Of a stretch of DNA of 64,000 nucleotides, positions 63,173-64,000 are shown piece after piece; within the stretch, counting starts at the first letter, position 1; the number at the start of each line of letters is the position of its first letter. This DNA comes from Verrucomicrobiales bacterium. Its GTDB lineage: Bacteria; Verrucomicrobiota; Verrucomicrobiia; Limisphaerales; J093. The notes under the pieces are model-generated. The model ran no database searches. It was not told the DNA's origin and saw nothing but the letters and a program-made list of their open reading frames with translations. The DNA lies in assembly GCA_015075445.1 (NCBI GenBank), contig JABTUJ010000009.1, positions 62,001 through 126,000 on the forward strand, written 5' to 3'. Both the position numbers and the translations under genes were made by a program.

Positions 63173-64000
63173 ATGGGACTCCTCCGCCGGCTGGTCTTGC
63201 TGCTGCTGTTGACGGGGCTGCCTTGGGGCGGCTGGGCGGCGCCCGCACCCACCCTGGAACTCCGCGCCCTGAGCGACGAGGGCGACTTCGAGTACGACGA
63301 GGTCACAGGCTGGGCCACCAGCCCCGCCGGGGTCCAGGTCACCTACGCGGATGCCACCCTCACCGCGCAGAGCGTCCGGTTCACACGCGAGACCGGCGAA
63401 GTGGCGGCCGACGGCGACGTTCGCCTCCAGCGGGGCACCGAGGTCTGGACCGGCGAACGGCTCACCTACAACTTCTACACGCGCGAGCTCAACACAGCCG
63501 AGTTCCGCGCCGGCATGAAGCCCTTCTTCGCCGGCGGCGAGGGCCTGTCGGGCGGGTGGACCAACCAGGTGCAGTCGGCGACCAACGCCTTCGTCACGCT
63601 CGACGACTACGCCGAGCCCTTCTATCGCGTCCGCGCCCGCGAGCTCACCTTCGTCTCTGGTGAATACCTCGAAGCACGCAAGGCCACGCTGTACGTCGGT
63701 GGCGTCCCCATCTTTTACACCCCCAAATACCGCCGGTACTTCAACCGGTCCGGCAACCACTTCTCCTTCCGGCCCGGCATCCGGTCGTTGTTCGGTCCCT
63801 ACCTGCTCAGCCGCTACAACTGGTACGCGGGCACCAACGTGGCGGGCGCCGTGCTCTTCGACCTGCGGCAGAAACGCGGCCTGGGCGGCGGGCTTGAAGT
63901 CGGCGCCGACCTGGGCCCGTATGGCACCAACCGGTTCCTGGGCTACTACGCCCACGACATGCGGCCCAGCACGAATTCCCTCCTCGAACCGATTGACCCC
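63173..64000 (+). CDS. lptD: LptD-like outer-membrane LPS assembly protein, N-terminal part (runs off the window)
   Basis: The first 276 codons, to the window edge. A signal peptide (MGLLRRLVLLLLLTGLPWGG, then WA) is followed by an OstA/LptA-type beta-jellyroll: ATLTAQSVRFTRETGEVAAD, GDVRLQRGTEVWTGERLTYN and ARELTFVSGEYLEARKATLY with VGGVPIFYTPKYRR. The start of the LptD barrel region is GPYLLSRYNWYAGTNVAGAV. LptD inserts LPS in the outer membrane with LptE. The call fits the lpxB and O-antigen genes in the window. Only the N-terminal portion can be judged. Confidence 0.85.
   Translation, partial: MGLLRRLVLLLLLTGLPWGGWAAPAPTLELRALSDEGDFEYDEVTGWATSPAGVQVTYADATLTAQSVRFTRETGEVAADGDVRLQRGTEVWTGERLTYNFYTRELNTAEFRAGMKPFFAGGEGLSGGWTNQVQSATNAFVTLDDYAEPFYRVRARELTFVSGEYLEARKATLYVGGVPIFYTPKYRRYFNRSGNHFSFRPGIRSLFGPYLLSRYNWYAGTNVAGAVLFDLRQKRGLGGGLEVGADLGPYGTNRFLGYYAHDMRPSTNSLLEPIDP

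Overview
This is a 64 kb GC-rich, gene-dense stretch of a Gram-negative-type bacterial chromosome. The gene set points to the Verrucomicrobia/Planctomycetes side of the tree. It has LPS genes (lpxB, lptD, an O-antigen-ligase-like protein), a PEP-CTERM sorted protein, a tiny lysine-rich histone-like protein, an alpha-2-macroglobulin/PBP1C pair and many palindromic intergenic repeats. A Verrucomicrobiota origin is my inference from gene content and the repeat-rich, PEP-CTERM style; no rRNA is present to prove it.

Layout. 1-2.9 kb: pgk-tpiA-secG and the start of a solute-binding lipoprotein (minus strand). 3.1-6.9 kb: a PEP-CTERM protein divergent from a CHASE-like/HisKA_3 kinase and NarL-type regulator pair, with a NarL-box-like palindrome between them. 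7-13.7 kb: a halogenase-like flavoprotein convergent with a minus-strand run GH15-like, LuxE, MFS, LuxC, QueD. 13.7-21.2 kb: elbB (frameshifted), a GNAT, a cupin, an ABC exporter whose permease carries an inserted HlyD-type adaptor, and a sulfatase-modifying-factor-type protein. This segment is studded with repeat arrays. 21.4-29.9 kb: ruvB, sugar isomerase, TMEM14, glnB, dnaA, Gfo/Idh/MocA, lpxB, thiH, thiS.

30-40.7 kb is the accessory part. It holds a decayed duplicate of a toxin locus, a DUF433 antitoxin with a deleted toxin, and an overlapping MNT-HEPN-NACHT gene trio in which the NACHT protein itself carries an RNxxxH motif. It also has an unrecognised three-gene membrane/TPR operon and a secreted hydrolase. 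Near-identical 32-bp elements lie at the borders of these modules. 41-51 kb: an AMP-binding enzyme, another Gfo/Idh/MocA, uppS, purA, a coiled-coil protein, an MsbA-like ABC transporter and pbpC. From 43.8 to 48.4 kb nearly every gene is interrupted by small indels, most of them in short homopolymers. 51-64 kb: alpha-2-macroglobulin, the histone-like peptide, a DEDD exonuclease, trpB, a 100-bp tandem palindromic array, an O-antigen-ligase-like protein, a glycosyltransferase, an ICMT-like methyltransferase and the start of lptD.

The best candidates for something new are the MNT-HEPN-NACHT locus with its decayed second copy, the ABC permease/adaptor fusion, and the LuxC/LuxE cluster without luciferase. 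No tRNA, rRNA, CRISPR array, integrase or complete insertion sequence was seen.
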